Source of the DNA: Eggerthella sinensis | GTDB taxonomy: Bacteria; Actinomycetota; Coriobacteriia; Coriobacteriales; Eggerthellaceae | Length of the DNA: 64,000 nucleotides | Assembly: GCF_003339815.1 (NCBI RefSeq) | Contig: NZ_PPTT01000008.1 | Location: 1 to 64,000 of the forward strand | Direction of reading: 5' to 3' | Shown: piece by piece, positions 63,611 to 64,000 of the stretch | Position numbering within the stretch: position 1 is the stretch's first letter | How the letters are laid out: every line of letters starts with the position of its first letter | Notes under the pieces: model-generated | What the model was told of the DNA's origin: nothing | The model's database searches: none | The model's input: the letters and a program-made list of their open reading frames with translations, nothing else | Translations under genes and position numbers: made by a program

Positions 63611-64000
63611 CCCTCGTCCGAGAACGCGGCGGCTACGGCGCGGGCTATGCGGAGGCCGTCGCAGGCGGCGCTCATGATGCCGCCGGCGTAGCCCGCGCCT
63701 TCGCCGCAGGGGTAGAGACCGCTGTCGGAGGGGGCGTTCGGCACATCGGGCGCCGCGCCGGCGCCAGCCGCCGCATCCCCCGCGCCCACGCGCGCCTGCA
63801 TGCCCACGTCGCGCACGATGCGCACGGGGCTCGAGCTGCGCGTCTCGACCCCCGTCATCACCGCATCCGCATCCGCGAACCCGTGCAGCCGCCGGTCGAG
63901 CAGCGGCAGCGCCTCGGCAAGCGCCTCGGCCACGAAGCCGGGCAGGCAGGCGCGCAGGTCGCACCAGGCCACGCCCCGCGCGTACGTCGGACGCACCGTC
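63607..64000 (-). CDS. FAD-dependent dehydrogenase (COG2509-like), partial
   Basis: The C-terminal 130 residues of a flavoprotein whose start lies beyond the right edge. TGVETRSSSPVRIVRD and SGLYPCGEGAGYAGGIMSAACDGLRIARA match the end of uncharacterised FAD-dependent dehydrogenases, where the GEGAGYAGGI loop contacts FAD. The physiological role of the family is not known. Confidence 0.85.
   Translation of the reverse strand, partial: TVRPTYARGVAWCDLRACLPGFVAEALAEALPLLDRRLHGFADADAVMTGVETRSSSPVRIVRDVGMQARVGAGDAAAGAGAAPDVPNAPSDSGLYPCGEGAGYAGGIMSAACDGLRIARAVAAAFSDEG

Overview
The window is GC-rich bacterial chromosome with dense coding and short gaps. It suggests a gut Coriobacteriia, most likely Eggerthellaceae (Eggerthella/Gordonibacter type). 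The reasons are a Tat/lipobox flavin reductase, Gram-positive surface architecture (CnaB arrays with an LPXTG-like end, a SipW-type peptidase), an ECF-type B12 uptake system and an atp operon downstream of glyA-upp-comEB. The organism assignment is inference; no rRNA or tRNA gene was seen.

Layout. 1-7.2 kb: a partial acidic protein, truA and dnaE (all minus), then a TetR gene divergent from a quinone-oxidoreductase-like gene. 7.2-18.4 kb: a fibre or biofilm locus on the minus strand. It has a SipW-type signal peptidase, a TasA/camelysin-like subunit, three further proteins with related signal segments and a secreted protein of about 1800 aa. Upstream is a short segment between 21-bp inverted repeats, next to a tyrosine recombinase gene. 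The segment carries a promoter that currently points into the operon, and the leader matches a class I (GEMM) cyclic-di-GMP riboswitch. I read this as a phase-variable matrix operon gated by a second messenger, and it is the main discovery candidate.

18.6-27.5 kb: a MarR-GNAT pair behind a cluster of GGTACC boxes, a TetR gene divergent from an iron-sulfur aldo/keto reductase, and a sortase-type surface protein with eleven CnaB domains in a three-type cycle. 27.7-37.3 kb: the complete F1Fo ATP synthase operon preceded by glyA, upp and comEB. 37.5-44.9 kb: a LysR gene divergent from a Tat-exported flavin oxidoreductase, then rpiB, a monoacylglycerol-lipase-like hydrolase overlapping glpK, a MITE-like inverted-repeat element and a TsaC/Sua5-family gene.

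45-48.8 kb: an iron-siderophore-type ABC importer with an FmdE-family protein. It forms two convergent units sharing one operator motif, and the ATPase has an altered Walker A. 48.9-58.3 kb: a cobalamin-riboswitch-led cluster with two DUF4430 (transcobalamin-like) surface proteins and a complete ECF transporter. This is read as B12 capture and import, and fits the corrinoid adenosyltransferase gene near 63 kb. 58.4-64 kb: a MacAB-like efflux system, a possible toxin-antitoxin pair, an O6-alkylguanine transferase, the adenosyltransferase and a partial FAD dehydrogenase.
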